This document shows, piece by piece, positions 28,212 through 36,346 of a DNA stretch of 64,000 nucleotides. This DNA is from Shimia biformata (GTDB lineage Bacteria; Pseudomonadota; Alphaproteobacteria; Rhodobacterales; Rhodobacteraceae), in contig NZ_JAFEJK010000001.1 in NCBI RefSeq assembly GCF_016888515.1, forward strand, positions 3,018,777 through 3,082,776, read 5' to 3'. The notes below the pieces were generated by a model. That model was not told the DNA's origin and searched no databases. It saw only the letters and a program-made list of their open reading frames with translations. The first letter of the stretch is position 1. Each line of letters opens with the position of its first letter. Position numbers and translations under genes: made by a program.

Positions 28212-29183
28212 TCAGTATGGCTTTTGCAGATTGTCCTCTGGCTGCGTGATCCGGTCAAGGATCGGGTTGTGCAGGTCGGCCGCGCTGGGACGATCGGGAT
28301 TGTCGGTCTTTGGGCGGACGCGGCGGGGCATGACGCGTTCGGTTGAGGCTGCATCGTCCGAAGTCTCGCCTTCCTCGTCATCCATATCTTCTTCCACAAG
28401 CCGCAAGCGCGCGTGCTCGGGTTGCGACTCATCCGTGGCCAACAGGTCCGGGTCTTCAATCTCGGTGGCCGGTCTCTCTTGCAGTTCGACAAGCATCGAA
28501 ACCAGGTTTTCCACAAGTGCCGCGCCACCGCTGCGGTTCCATGCGTCCTCATCCACCCCGGCTTCGATCGCCTCAAGCGTGGCGAGCGGCAGGATGCCAT
28601 CAAACAGCTCGCCCGCCTCGGCCCCGAGCCGTGCCAGAACCCGGGACCGGTCCCGGTCGGTCTTGAGCTTGTCAAACTGGGTCACCACAAGGAAGCTTTG
28701 GCCAGCCACTTTCGGCGCGACCAGGTCCCACATGGCCGCTTCAGACTGGCGCCAGGCCTGGGTCGCGTGCGTACACCAGATCACGCAGTCAATATCGTCG
28801 ATCAGCCCCATCCAGTCCTCGTGGCTGATATTGGGATCCGAAATGCCGGGAATGTCGATCAGGTCGCAGAGATGCAGGATATCGCTTTCCAGCGACATTC
28901 GGATCAGCGACGTGCCATCCAAAGGTGTCGCCGTCAGATCTCCGCCTTCAAGCACCTCCTGCGTGCCATCGTCAAGGATGCGCGTGGCGGACTCTGCCCC
29001 GTAGCTGACCCAGACCGGCGGCACGCGTGTGGCGGTGATGCGAACCGGCAAGGGATCGCACCCCAGCAACAGGTTCATCAGCGTGCTTTTTCCGGCGCTG
29101 AACTCTCCCATTAGGGCGATCCGCGGTTTTCCGGTTGGCATGGCTGCCGCGTCGGTCGAAAAGTCGATGTCCTGATTGTTCAT
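28212..29183 (-). CDS. Dynamin-like/TRAFAC GTPase (canonical motifs)
   Basis: A 323-residue protein. GTPase motifs: P-loop GEFSAGKST (26-34), switch I ITATRVPP (49-56), DIPG (110-113) and TQFD (168-171) in place of NKxD. A WC...QSEAAMWDLVAP segment (136-157) follows G3. The last 80 residues are acidic, then basic and disordered. It is a shorter paralogue of the 402-residue GTPase in the same operon, and unlike that one it keeps all motifs. It starts 17 bp after the larger dynamin-like gene. Confidence 0.85.
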   Translation of the reverse strand: MNNQDIDFSTDAAAMPTGKPRIALMGEFSAGKSTLMNLLLGCDPLPVRITATRVPPVWVSYGAESATRILDDGTQEVLEGGDLTATPLDGTSLIRMSLESDILHLCDLIDIPGISDPNISHEDWMGLIDDIDCVIWCTHATQAWRQSEAAMWDLVAPKVAGQSFLVVTQFDKLKTDRDRSRVLARLGAEAGELFDGILPLATLEAIEAGVDEDAWNRSGGAALVENLVSMLVELQERPATEIEDPDLLATDESQPEHARLRLVEEDMDDEEGETSDDAASTERVMPRRVRPKTDNPDRPSAADLHNPILDRITQPEDNLQKPY

Positions 29184-29200
29184 GCTCTTATCCCTCTGCG

Positions 29201-31270
29201 TCAGGCCAAAATCTGGTTCAGTTGCTCGACGATCTCGTCCAGTTCTGCCCGGCGGCGGCCCTCGTCACCGGATTGGAACAGCCCTTGCAGGTCCTGCTGA
29301 CGCGGGCCGATGCTGATTTCCTTGATAATGTCCTTGTGCTGGGCAAGGAACTCTTGCAGCGCACCCTCGGCCATCTCGCGCACCTGCGCGGTCTGGATGT
29401 CCTTGGACTGGGTCATGAAATCTTCGGTCTCGCGCGCGATCAGGTTCTGGAAACGCTTTGAGAAGGCGTTGAACCCGCGGATGCGGTTCCACCAGGAAAT
29501 CCACCACCCGTCGTTGAAATCCAGCGCGATGGTCTGGCCCAGCGCGACGGGTGCCGGCAGTGACGGCAGCGTCGGCGGTGCCATCTGGATGCCCTCGACC
29601 GCCGATCCGAACGCGTTGGCATAAAGCACGGCGACATCGGTCAACGCCGCCTCGAACCGGGCTTCCGCCAGAGAGCGGACCCTGTTGCCGAAGACGGTAT
29701 AGGCCGACCGCAGCAACATCCGCAGCCCGACGGGATCATAATCCCATACGACGTCCTTGCCGTGGTGTTCCAAGTGGGTCAGCAGTGACTGCAGCGCCCG
29801 GTCAATGAACTTGTCATGCGCGCGGTCGGCACGGGCGTGGTATTCAGAGATCGCGCCGTCCAACTCGGTTGCAAAGGCCTTTGCGTGGAACTCCGAGATC
29901 TTGTCGAATTCGCGCAGGGCATCAAACGTCGTCAGTGTCTTGCTGCCCTCGTCGCTTTCGCCGATCTGCACCATTCCGGCTGCCAACTGGCTGGTGGCGA
30001 CCGTCAGAGCGGCGTCGGTGGTCTTTTGCAGGAAAGGCAGGCCTTCCTCCTCAAGCACGCGATCAGACAGCGCGCGGAACAGCCCGCCCATTCCGGACAA
30101 TTCCCACACCATTTCAAGTGGTTGCGTCTGGCTGTGAACAGGGTCCAGCGACACTTCGGCCCAATCGAACAGCGCCTTGCGCGACACTTCAGGCATGCCC
30201 TCGATATTGCCGCTGAGAACTTTGTTGGCCCAGAATGCGCTGCCAAACAGGATCTCGGCATCCTCGGGCCCTTGCCTGTCTTTCAGAGTCTGGCGGATCG
30301 AGGCTTCAATCTCGGGGATTTGGTTCACCGGGTCGGGCAATTCGTCAATACGGTTGACGAAGATCAGCACGTTGCGCGCCTTCAGGTTCGAGATCAGACG
30401 GATCAGACCCATGTCAACAGACGTCAGCGCCTGCCCTGCGGACAGGACAACCACGCAGAATTTCGAACCGCGGATGGCCTGGATCGTGACCTGTTCGCGC
30501 ATCATGAACGTATCGTTCACACCCGGCGTGTCACGCAGGCACAGCGGCACCGGCACGGTTTCGCAATTCAGATAGAGATCGGCGGAGGACAGGATATCGG
30601 CAAAACGTCCCTGGTCAGCCTGGTCGGGGTCGTCGGTCGCAAAATCATCGCCCAGGACGATGTAACGCTCCAGCAGGTTCTTGTCGAAATAGCCGTATTC
30701 ATGCTCGTCCCCGAGCAACAGGTCGAACTTGCGCCCCAGCCGTTTCTGCGCCTTGGCACGGACCTTTTCGATCTGTTCACCAATTTTCTGCAATTCGCTT
30801 TCGGCCCCGGCGCGGCTGGCCAGTTCGCCGATGCGTCCGCCCTGGCTAAGAAGGCGGTCCCAATCCGCTTCGGTCATAAAACGGAACGTGGCGCCGGTTT
30901 CCGCCGGGCGTGCCGCCGGTTTCAGGTGCAGTGACGTCACCACAGACGTCCAGGGGTTCACGTCCGATGGCAGCAGATCGGCCCATCCCGCCATTGCGTT
31001 CACCAGCGTCGTCTTACCGGACTTCACCTGGCCCAGAACCGTGATCGTCGGTTCGAACGCCGCGACGTCTTTGCGCAGGCGTTCAACCGAACGGGCGGTG
31101 TTCTCGCCGGTGACCTGCGACATCCGCTCGAGCAGTATGTCGAGCGCATCTAGGTCCTGACCCAGCCGCCCCAGCCGTTCCAGCCCGGTGCGCAGGTTCG
31201 AAAGCCGCCGGGATGAGCGGATCTCGGTTTCGGCATCGATGTCGGGTTCGTGCTTGATCTGAATATTCAT
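29201..31270 (-). CDS. Large dynamin-like GTPase
   Basis: A 689-residue protein of the bacterial dynamin-like group. A helical N-terminus (1-70) precedes the GTPase domain: P-loop GQVKSGKTT (80-88), DTPG (247-250), NRID (306-309). A charged helical insert (about 150-200) lies within the domain. The long C-terminal half is helical and includes a tryptophan-rich amphipathic stretch (NDGWWISWWNRIRGF, near 590-605) that could be a membrane-binding tip. Dynamin-like proteins remodel or tether membranes. The start overlaps the upstream GTPase by 4 nt. Confidence 0.88.
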   Translation of the reverse strand: MNIQIKHEPDIDAETEIRSSRRLSNLRTGLERLGRLGQDLDALDILLERMSQVTGENTARSVERLRKDVAAFEPTITVLGQVKSGKTTLVNAMAGWADLLPSDVNPWTSVVTSLHLKPAARPAETGATFRFMTEADWDRLLSQGGRIGELASRAGAESELQKIGEQIEKVRAKAQKRLGRKFDLLLGDEHEYGYFDKNLLERYIVLGDDFATDDPDQADQGRFADILSSADLYLNCETVPVPLCLRDTPGVNDTFMMREQVTIQAIRGSKFCVVVLSAGQALTSVDMGLIRLISNLKARNVLIFVNRIDELPDPVNQIPEIEASIRQTLKDRQGPEDAEILFGSAFWANKVLSGNIEGMPEVSRKALFDWAEVSLDPVHSQTQPLEMVWELSGMGGLFRALSDRVLEEEGLPFLQKTTDAALTVATSQLAAGMVQIGESDEGSKTLTTFDALREFDKISEFHAKAFATELDGAISEYHARADRAHDKFIDRALQSLLTHLEHHGKDVVWDYDPVGLRMLLRSAYTVFGNRVRSLAEARFEAALTDVAVLYANAFGSAVEGIQMAPPTLPSLPAPVALGQTIALDFNDGWWISWWNRIRGFNAFSKRFQNLIARETEDFMTQSKDIQTAQVREMAEGALQEFLAQHKDIIKEISIGPRQQDLQGLFQSGDEGRRRAELDEIVEQLNQILA

Positions 31271-32475
31271 GACGCTGTCCTCGTCCCGAGTTCCTTCTTC
31301 AGTTGCAGCATCAGGATCACGGCGTCCTCGGCCGCTGTCTGTCCCTGTTCGACCTGCAAAAGAAGCATCATTTCCTCACCGTCCCGCGCATCTTCCAGCA
31401 ACTCGGAGATGTCACCGTCGCCGCCGGTAGACTCAAGCGCGCCGGTCATGTCGCGGATTGCGGCAACACAGTCATCCAGCACCTGTCCGGGATCGGGTTG
31501 CCCGTCGGTCGGCAGACCGTCCAGCATCCCATCAGCACAGGCTTGCAGCCGTTCGCGCACATGATCGAGGATCGCCGACCGGTCCATGTCGCGGTAGCCG
31601 ACCGGCTGAACCGGCACGCCAAGGGGCTTGGCCGTTTCGATCACGGTGGGAGCCATCAGGTCGCGCGCGTATTGCGCAACCAGCATAGTAGCCTTGTCCA
31701 GTTCTTCGGCCCGGCCCGAGCGCACCTGCGCGTTGATTGCATCCAGAAGATCGCGGCCACCGCTGGAATCCCACAGATCGCGCTGAAGGACATCCCCGGC
31801 ACGCGCGGCAATCGCCTGCAGCGTTGCAATCGGGTGCAGCCCAAGAAACTCTTCGGCGACGATCTCGTCCAATTCTTCGATCCGCTGCGTCAGGCACCCT
31901 TTCATCAACTGCCGGTCTGCCATCGTCAGCGCAAGAAAGCTGTGGTCCTTGATCGCATCCGGCGCGGCGGCCCAGATCGCCTGTTCGCCCTCGTCGAAAC
32001 TGTCGCTGCACCACACAAAGACCTGCCCCGTTTCAAGCGCATATTGAAACAGCTGTCTCTGCAAACTTGGGTCGTCTGCAAGGTTGACCTCGCAATAGGT
32101 GCGCTGTCGCAGGCTGTCCTCGGGCAATTCGAACCGCACCCGGAAGGCGCCATCGGCGACATGCGGGTCCACCATCAACCCCGCCAGCTTGCGGGTATTG
32201 CCATTCGGCCATTCCAAAAGGGTGCGTGGAGTCGGACCATAGGCGACTTCGCAAATATCGACCCCAGGCATCGGACCAAGGATGTTCTCGCCCACCAGCA
32301 TATTGATCAGGCTGGACTTGCCGCTGCCCGGGCGACCGACCACGGCCACGCGAATGGCATCCTCAAGATGCCCCAGTAGCTGCGCACCCAGGGCCTGATG
32401 GCGGGCCGGGATGCGGCCCAGCCCAAGCGCCTCGCGCAGCTGTTCGACGACGATGTTGTCAGGCTGTGCAATCAT
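31267..32475 (-). CDS. Degenerate GTPase, paralogue of the 323-residue GTPase
   Basis: A 402-residue protein. The P-loop GRPGSGKSS (47-55) is intact, but the DxxG position reads EVNLADDPS and the NKxD position TMAD, so nucleotide hydrolysis or guanine specificity may be lost. It aligns along its middle with the 323-residue GTPase: WC...GEQAIWAAAPD (155-173), SFLALTMAD (179-187), HPIATLQAIAAR (214-225), WDSSGGRDLLDAI (235-247). The C-terminal 130 residues are helical and acidic. It overlaps the phosphatase stop by 4 nt. It may be a pseudo-GTPase partner in a heteromeric complex. Confidence 0.82.
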   Translation of the reverse strand: MIAQPDNIVVEQLREALGLGRIPARHQALGAQLLGHLEDAIRVAVVGRPGSGKSSLINMLVGENILGPMPGVDICEVAYGPTPRTLLEWPNGNTRKLAGLMVDPHVADGAFRVRFELPEDSLRQRTYCEVNLADDPSLQRQLFQYALETGQVFVWCSDSFDEGEQAIWAAAPDAIKDHSFLALTMADRQLMKGCLTQRIEELDEIVAEEFLGLHPIATLQAIAARAGDVLQRDLWDSSGGRDLLDAINAQVRSGRAEELDKATMLVAQYARDLMAPTVIETAKPLGVPVQPVGYRDMDRSAILDHVRERLQACADGMLDGLPTDGQPDPGQVLDDCVAAIRDMTGALESTGGDGDISELLEDARDGEEMMLLLQVEQGQTAAEDAVILMLQLKKELGTRTAS

Positions 32476-33425
32476 CGCTGGCCTGCCTTTCTGGACATGC
32501 AGAACACCGTGCGCACGCTGCCGTTTTGCGAGCGGCGGTCGATGCGCACCACCTCGGCACCGCGGTCGGCGCTGGCAGGCATGTCAGCCATGAATTCAAC
32601 AGGCGCGGGTTGGTCGTCGGCCATCTGCCCGGTCTCAGAGCGGGCAAGTTTGATTACACAGAACGACAAGTTGTCCTGATCTGGATGGCCCAGCCCGTCG
32701 ACCGCCGTCATCAAGGCGCGGCCTATCGCATTGCTGGGCTGCGACGCGGTCTGCGCGAGGATCGCGGCAATGTCGCTATCCCCAAGTGAGAGCAGGCCAT
32801 CACTGGCGGCGACCACGATGTCGCCGTCCTGCAGCGCCAAAGGCTCGGACCGGCAATCGATCCGCGCCACCGCGCCCCCGGACAGAACGGATGTCAGGCA
32901 GTTGCGGTCGGGATGGCTGAGCGCCTCTTCCTGATCACAGATGCCCTGCGCCCGCAGGTGATCCAATTCGGCGGCGTATGAATGATCCTCGTTCAGGCGC
33001 AACAGTTGTCCATCGCGAAACAGGTACAGCGGGGAATCCCCGACCGATACCCAGTACAGGCGGTTGGCAAACAGGATCGGCGCGACCAGCGTTGCACCCA
33101 TGCCAAATGCCTCGGGGTTCTCCTGCGCGTAAAGGGCCACACAGTTGTTGGCCCCCTCGACCGCGTCGAGAAGGATATCCTCAAGGTCGACCTCAAAGGC
33201 TTCAACATCGTCACAGCGCATCTTCAATTCGCTGAAAAGCTCGGTCACGACGATATTGGCCGCGACGTCCCCCGCAGCATGCCCGCCCATGCCATCGGAC
33301 AGGACGGCAAAGCCAAAAGGCGCACCCATGGCAAAATCCGTGACCACGGCATCCTCTTGCCGCGCGCGGCGGCCAAGCGACAGACCCGAGGCCACGTCTA
33401 CCCGAAAATCACCCGTGCTGAGCAT
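32472..33425 (-). CDS. PP2C-type Ser/Thr protein phosphatase
   Basis: A 317-residue protein from the ATG at 33425, which limits the overlap with the FHA gene to 17 nt; a start at 33470 would overlap 62. The metal-binding set is complete: RQED (22-25), SDGMGGHAAGD (43-53), SVGDSPLYL (127-135), ASDG (207-210), PDQDN (248-252). It is the predicted antagonist of the kinase two genes upstream. The C-terminal 60 residues form a polar tail outside the catalytic domain. There is no membrane segment. Confidence 0.88.
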   Translation of the reverse strand: MLSTGDFRVDVASGLSLGRRARQEDAVVTDFAMGAPFGFAVLSDGMGGHAAGDVAANIVVTELFSELKMRCDDVEAFEVDLEDILLDAVEGANNCVALYAQENPEAFGMGATLVAPILFANRLYWVSVGDSPLYLFRDGQLLRLNEDHSYAAELDHLRAQGICDQEEALSHPDRNCLTSVLSGGAVARIDCRSEPLALQDGDIVVAASDGLLSLGDSDIAAILAQTASQPSNAIGRALMTAVDGLGHPDQDNLSFCVIKLARSETGQMADDQPAPVEFMADMPASADRGAEVVRIDRRSQNGSVRTVFCMSRKAGQR

Positions 33426-34764
33426 GGCGCATTTCTTCCCTGTCTTCCGCCCCCCACGAGAATTCTTCATTGCAGAGCGCGATGAACCGAAGCGTGGTTT
33501 CTCCGATGCGGATCACGCTGCCGGATTGCAGGTCTTCGGTGCTGAGAACCGGGCGGCCATTCAACCGCACAAGGTTGGCCTTGCCACCGTGACCGAAGAA
33601 AAAGCGCCCCTGTTCGGCATCAAAGGCAATCGCGGCGTGGTTTTCGCGCGAAATGCTGTTGTCGCCGAAATCCAGGCGAACCGCCTGCCCCTCGCCGCGT
33701 CCGATCTGGGTCAAGCCGTCAAACAGGGTGAACGCCGCCCCCTTGCCGGGGCCTTCGACCACGACGAGCCAGCCAACGGGGAATTCAGAATAGTCCGACA
33801 CGCCCGGCGCGCCCGAAGCGCTGATCGGGTCCTGGACCGACGACTGCGTTGCGCTGAAACCCAGAAGCCGCGTCTTGACCCGACCCGACCGGCCGGAACC
33901 GCGCCCGGAGGCCGGTTTGGGAACGGACACGGACACAGGCGCGGAACGCATCGGTTCCGGGGTTGCCTCCGGCTCGGTCCGGGCCATGGGCTCGGGCGTC
34001 ACGGGACGGGGCTGGTTCAGCCCCAGATCCCGACGCGGCGCGCCAATGGGTTTGCTTTGAACTTCCGAGCGCATGATATTGCGGCGCAGAAGCGCTTCGG
34101 CCGTTGTGCGATCATCTGCCGGGTCCGTAGACGTTTCCGAGGGCAACGCCATGCCCGGGTCGTCCTGGTCTTGACTGTCTTCGTCAACCCCATCGTCGGA
34201 CGCCGCGTCTTCATCTGCGGCAATACCGAATTCGCGGTCCAGTTTGGCCTCGATTTCCTCTTCGAATTCGTCCTCGAACTCTTCGCCGATGCTGTTTTCG
34301 TCAATGCCTTCTTCACCGTCGTCCTGGTCGAAGGCGTCGAAGATCGACGGCTCGCGTGTGATTGATGCAACCGCCTCGTCCCGCATCTGCGGCACTGCGA
34401 TCATCGCCTCGTCGGTATCGGTGTCTGCGTCGTCAGCAGGCGCATCGGCAAAAGCGCCCGCGATGGCCGAGAAATCAATGCGCTCGGATACAGAGGAATC
34501 CGCAGCTTCTGTTTCTTCCAGTTCCCGTGCTTGCTCTGCCATCGGTTCGTCTGCCGACATCGCATCGGCGGTGTCATCCTGCAGGTCGTCGACGCGGGAC
34601 ACGTCATGTTGCTCATCGCCGAGCTCTGTGTTCAGCACCTCTTCCTCGGGCTCGACATCGGCGCGGTCCTCGGCCCTGAGCTTCAGGGGATAGCGCAGCG
34701 CCGACGAATTCGACGACCCGGCGGCCTGGGTCTTTTCATTGATGATGTCGCGAATGAATTTCAT
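33409..34764 (-). CDS. FHA-domain protein with long acidic N-terminal region
   Basis: A 451-residue protein. ATG 34764 has AGGGA ahead; ATG 34779 would overlap the kinase stop. Residues 1-230 are acidic, with Asp/Glu runs. A proline-rich linker follows, and then the FHA domain at about 331-428 with QIGRGEG, SISRENHA and RLNGRPV, the phosphothreonine-binding residues. Threonines in the N-terminal half could be kinase targets. FHA proteins beside kinase and PP2C genes act as phospho-switches (as in T6SS Fha-PpkA-PppA sets), but no T6SS genes occur here. Confidence 0.87.
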   Translation of the reverse strand: MKFIRDIINEKTQAAGSSNSSALRYPLKLRAEDRADVEPEEEVLNTELGDEQHDVSRVDDLQDDTADAMSADEPMAEQARELEETEAADSSVSERIDFSAIAGAFADAPADDADTDTDEAMIAVPQMRDEAVASITREPSIFDAFDQDDGEEGIDENSIGEEFEDEFEEEIEAKLDREFGIAADEDAASDDGVDEDSQDQDDPGMALPSETSTDPADDRTTAEALLRRNIMRSEVQSKPIGAPRRDLGLNQPRPVTPEPMARTEPEATPEPMRSAPVSVSVPKPASGRGSGRSGRVKTRLLGFSATQSSVQDPISASGAPGVSDYSEFPVGWLVVVEGPGKGAAFTLFDGLTQIGRGEGQAVRLDFGDNSISRENHAAIAFDAEQGRFFFGHGGKANLVRLNGRPVLSTEDLQSGSVIRIGETTLRFIALCNEEFSWGAEDREEMRHAQHG

Positions 34765-34775
34765 GGTCTGTCCCT

Positions 34776-36122
34776 TCAAGTCTGAAGCAGTCGGGTGTCA
34801 GAGTTACGGCGGCTGGGTTTGAACCGGTCCAGAACACGTCCAAACAGGGTCGCCGGCGCGGAGTTGGCCCGATTGGGGCCTGGGTCGGAGGTCGTGGAAA
34901 AACTGTCGGGCGGCGTCTCGGCATATCCGCCGATTTCCTTTGCAACGCTGTCCTGCGCGCGACGCAGGCGGCGGTTGCGCTCTCGGCACAACCGATCCTG
35001 TTCGCGCAGATAGGCTTCGACGTCGTCGATCGGGTTACCGAAGATGTCGACGTATTGCTTTGGCGGCTGCGGCGCGGTCTGTTCAGTTTGCGGCAGGGTT
35101 CGGGTGTGCATCAGCGCTTTCGGAACGCCCGGTGTCATATTGCCGTTGGTCTCGACAACCAGATCCGAAATGACATCGACAAGGCGGGGGTCAAAACGTT
35201 CAACCGCCGGGGGCGTGACAAGCGGCCCGTCAAGCATGGCGGTCCACTCGTCGGCGCATTGAAAGCGATGCGCCGGGTCCAGCGCAAGCGCCCGGTCCAC
35301 GGCCAGGGTCAGGCGCGGGTCAAGGTCCAGACCGCGGCGCACCAGCGGTTGGTAGGTGTCGCGCAACCCGGCGGCGACCATTTCCATCCGGTCTTCAGCA
35401 TAAGGTGGGGCTTCGCCGGTAAACAACAGGTGGCACAGCGCGCCAAGGGAATAGATGTCGCTGGCCGCCCCCTGTTCGGCGTTCGCATCATAGAACTCGG
35501 GCGGCGAGTAGCCGTCCTTCACCGCAAGAAGATGCTGACGCTGGCCGGGCTTGGCGGGGCCATGCGAATGGGCGGCACCGAAATCAATCAGCGTGACTTC
35601 ACCCTCGGCACCGACGATCAGGTTGTCTGGCGCGATGTCACGATGCAGGATGCCCCGATCATGCAGATATCCCACCGCATCAAGTGTTTGCCGCAGGATC
35701 GAATCCATTAACGCCGGTGTCAGCCGCGCACGGTCGGTTTCGACCAGGGTCATCAGGTCATCGCCGGACACGAAATCCATCGCCATATACGCGGTGCCAT
35801 TCTCGGCAAAGACCTGGTGGACGCCGACAATGCCACGGTGATCCAACTCGGCCAATTGATGCGCTTCGGCCTGGAACTGTTCCAGCAAGGCTTCGAATTG
35901 GCGCGTGGCCCCAACTTCGGTCGCCACCACCTCGTGGCCGTCGCGAATACAGAAATCGGTTGGGAAACATTCCTTTATGACGACAAACCGGTTCAGGCTG
36001 TCATGCGCCAGATAGGTGATCCCGAACCCGCCCTGACCGATCTGGCGGTCAATACGGTACTGTCCGCGCAACAGGGCTGTGCCCGCGGCAAGTGCAGTCG
36101 AGGTCTCCTCAGCGTCAAGCAT
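34776..36122 (-). CDS. Soluble Hanks-type Ser/Thr protein kinase
   Basis: A 448-residue protein from the ATG at 36122; the longer frame upstream is not kinase-like. Motifs: glycine loop IGQGGFG (28-34), Lys50 in VVIKECFP, HRDIAPDN (160-167), DFG (180-182), SPPEF (206-210). The IKE-x-FP signature after the catalytic Lys marks a proteobacterial kinase group. The C-terminal 130 residues are a polar, helical and disordered tail with no membrane span, so it acts in the cytoplasm. It is the first gene of the eight-gene operon. Confidence 0.9.
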   Translation of the reverse strand: MLDAEETSTALAAGTALLRGQYRIDRQIGQGGFGITYLAHDSLNRFVVIKECFPTDFCIRDGHEVVATEVGATRQFEALLEQFQAEAHQLAELDHRGIVGVHQVFAENGTAYMAMDFVSGDDLMTLVETDRARLTPALMDSILRQTLDAVGYLHDRGILHRDIAPDNLIVGAEGEVTLIDFGAAHSHGPAKPGQRQHLLAVKDGYSPPEFYDANAEQGAASDIYSLGALCHLLFTGEAPPYAEDRMEMVAAGLRDTYQPLVRRGLDLDPRLTLAVDRALALDPAHRFQCADEWTAMLDGPLVTPPAVERFDPRLVDVISDLVVETNGNMTPGVPKALMHTRTLPQTEQTAPQPPKQYVDIFGNPIDDVEAYLREQDRLCRERNRRLRRAQDSVAKEIGGYAETPPDSFSTTSDPGPNRANSAPATLFGRVLDRFKPSRRNSDTRLLQT

Positions 36123-36346
36123 GGTTGCCTGCCCCTTGGTCGTCTTCGGTTCCTTGGATGAATATGCGGCAGCAAATTCTCCCCATGACGACCAATCTGT
36201 GAAAAGAATGTGGTAAGTTCGTGGCGGCTTCGGGTAATCGATGTGGCAGGGCGCACTCAATGGCATGATCGGCAAGGCTTCGCCTATTGCCCACTAACAC
36301 ACTGACAAATATATAAAAAACTTGAAATACCTGCGATTGCCTGCTG
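36123..36346 (-). promoter_or_regulatory. Leader/promoter region of the kinase-GTPase operon
   Basis: 224 bp between the acyltransferase fusion gene and the kinase, both on the minus strand. The distal 50 bp is AT-rich (minus strand reads TTTCAAGTTTTTTATATATT), unlike the rest, and is the best place for a promoter or for termination of the upstream gene. I see no clear operator. Confidence 0.35.

Noticed and set aside
32472-36122. T6SS regulatory PpkA-Fha-PppA module
   Set aside because: The kinase-FHA-PP2C triad is present, but no Tss/Tag, VgrG or Hcp genes occur, and the downstream genes are GTPases in the same operon.
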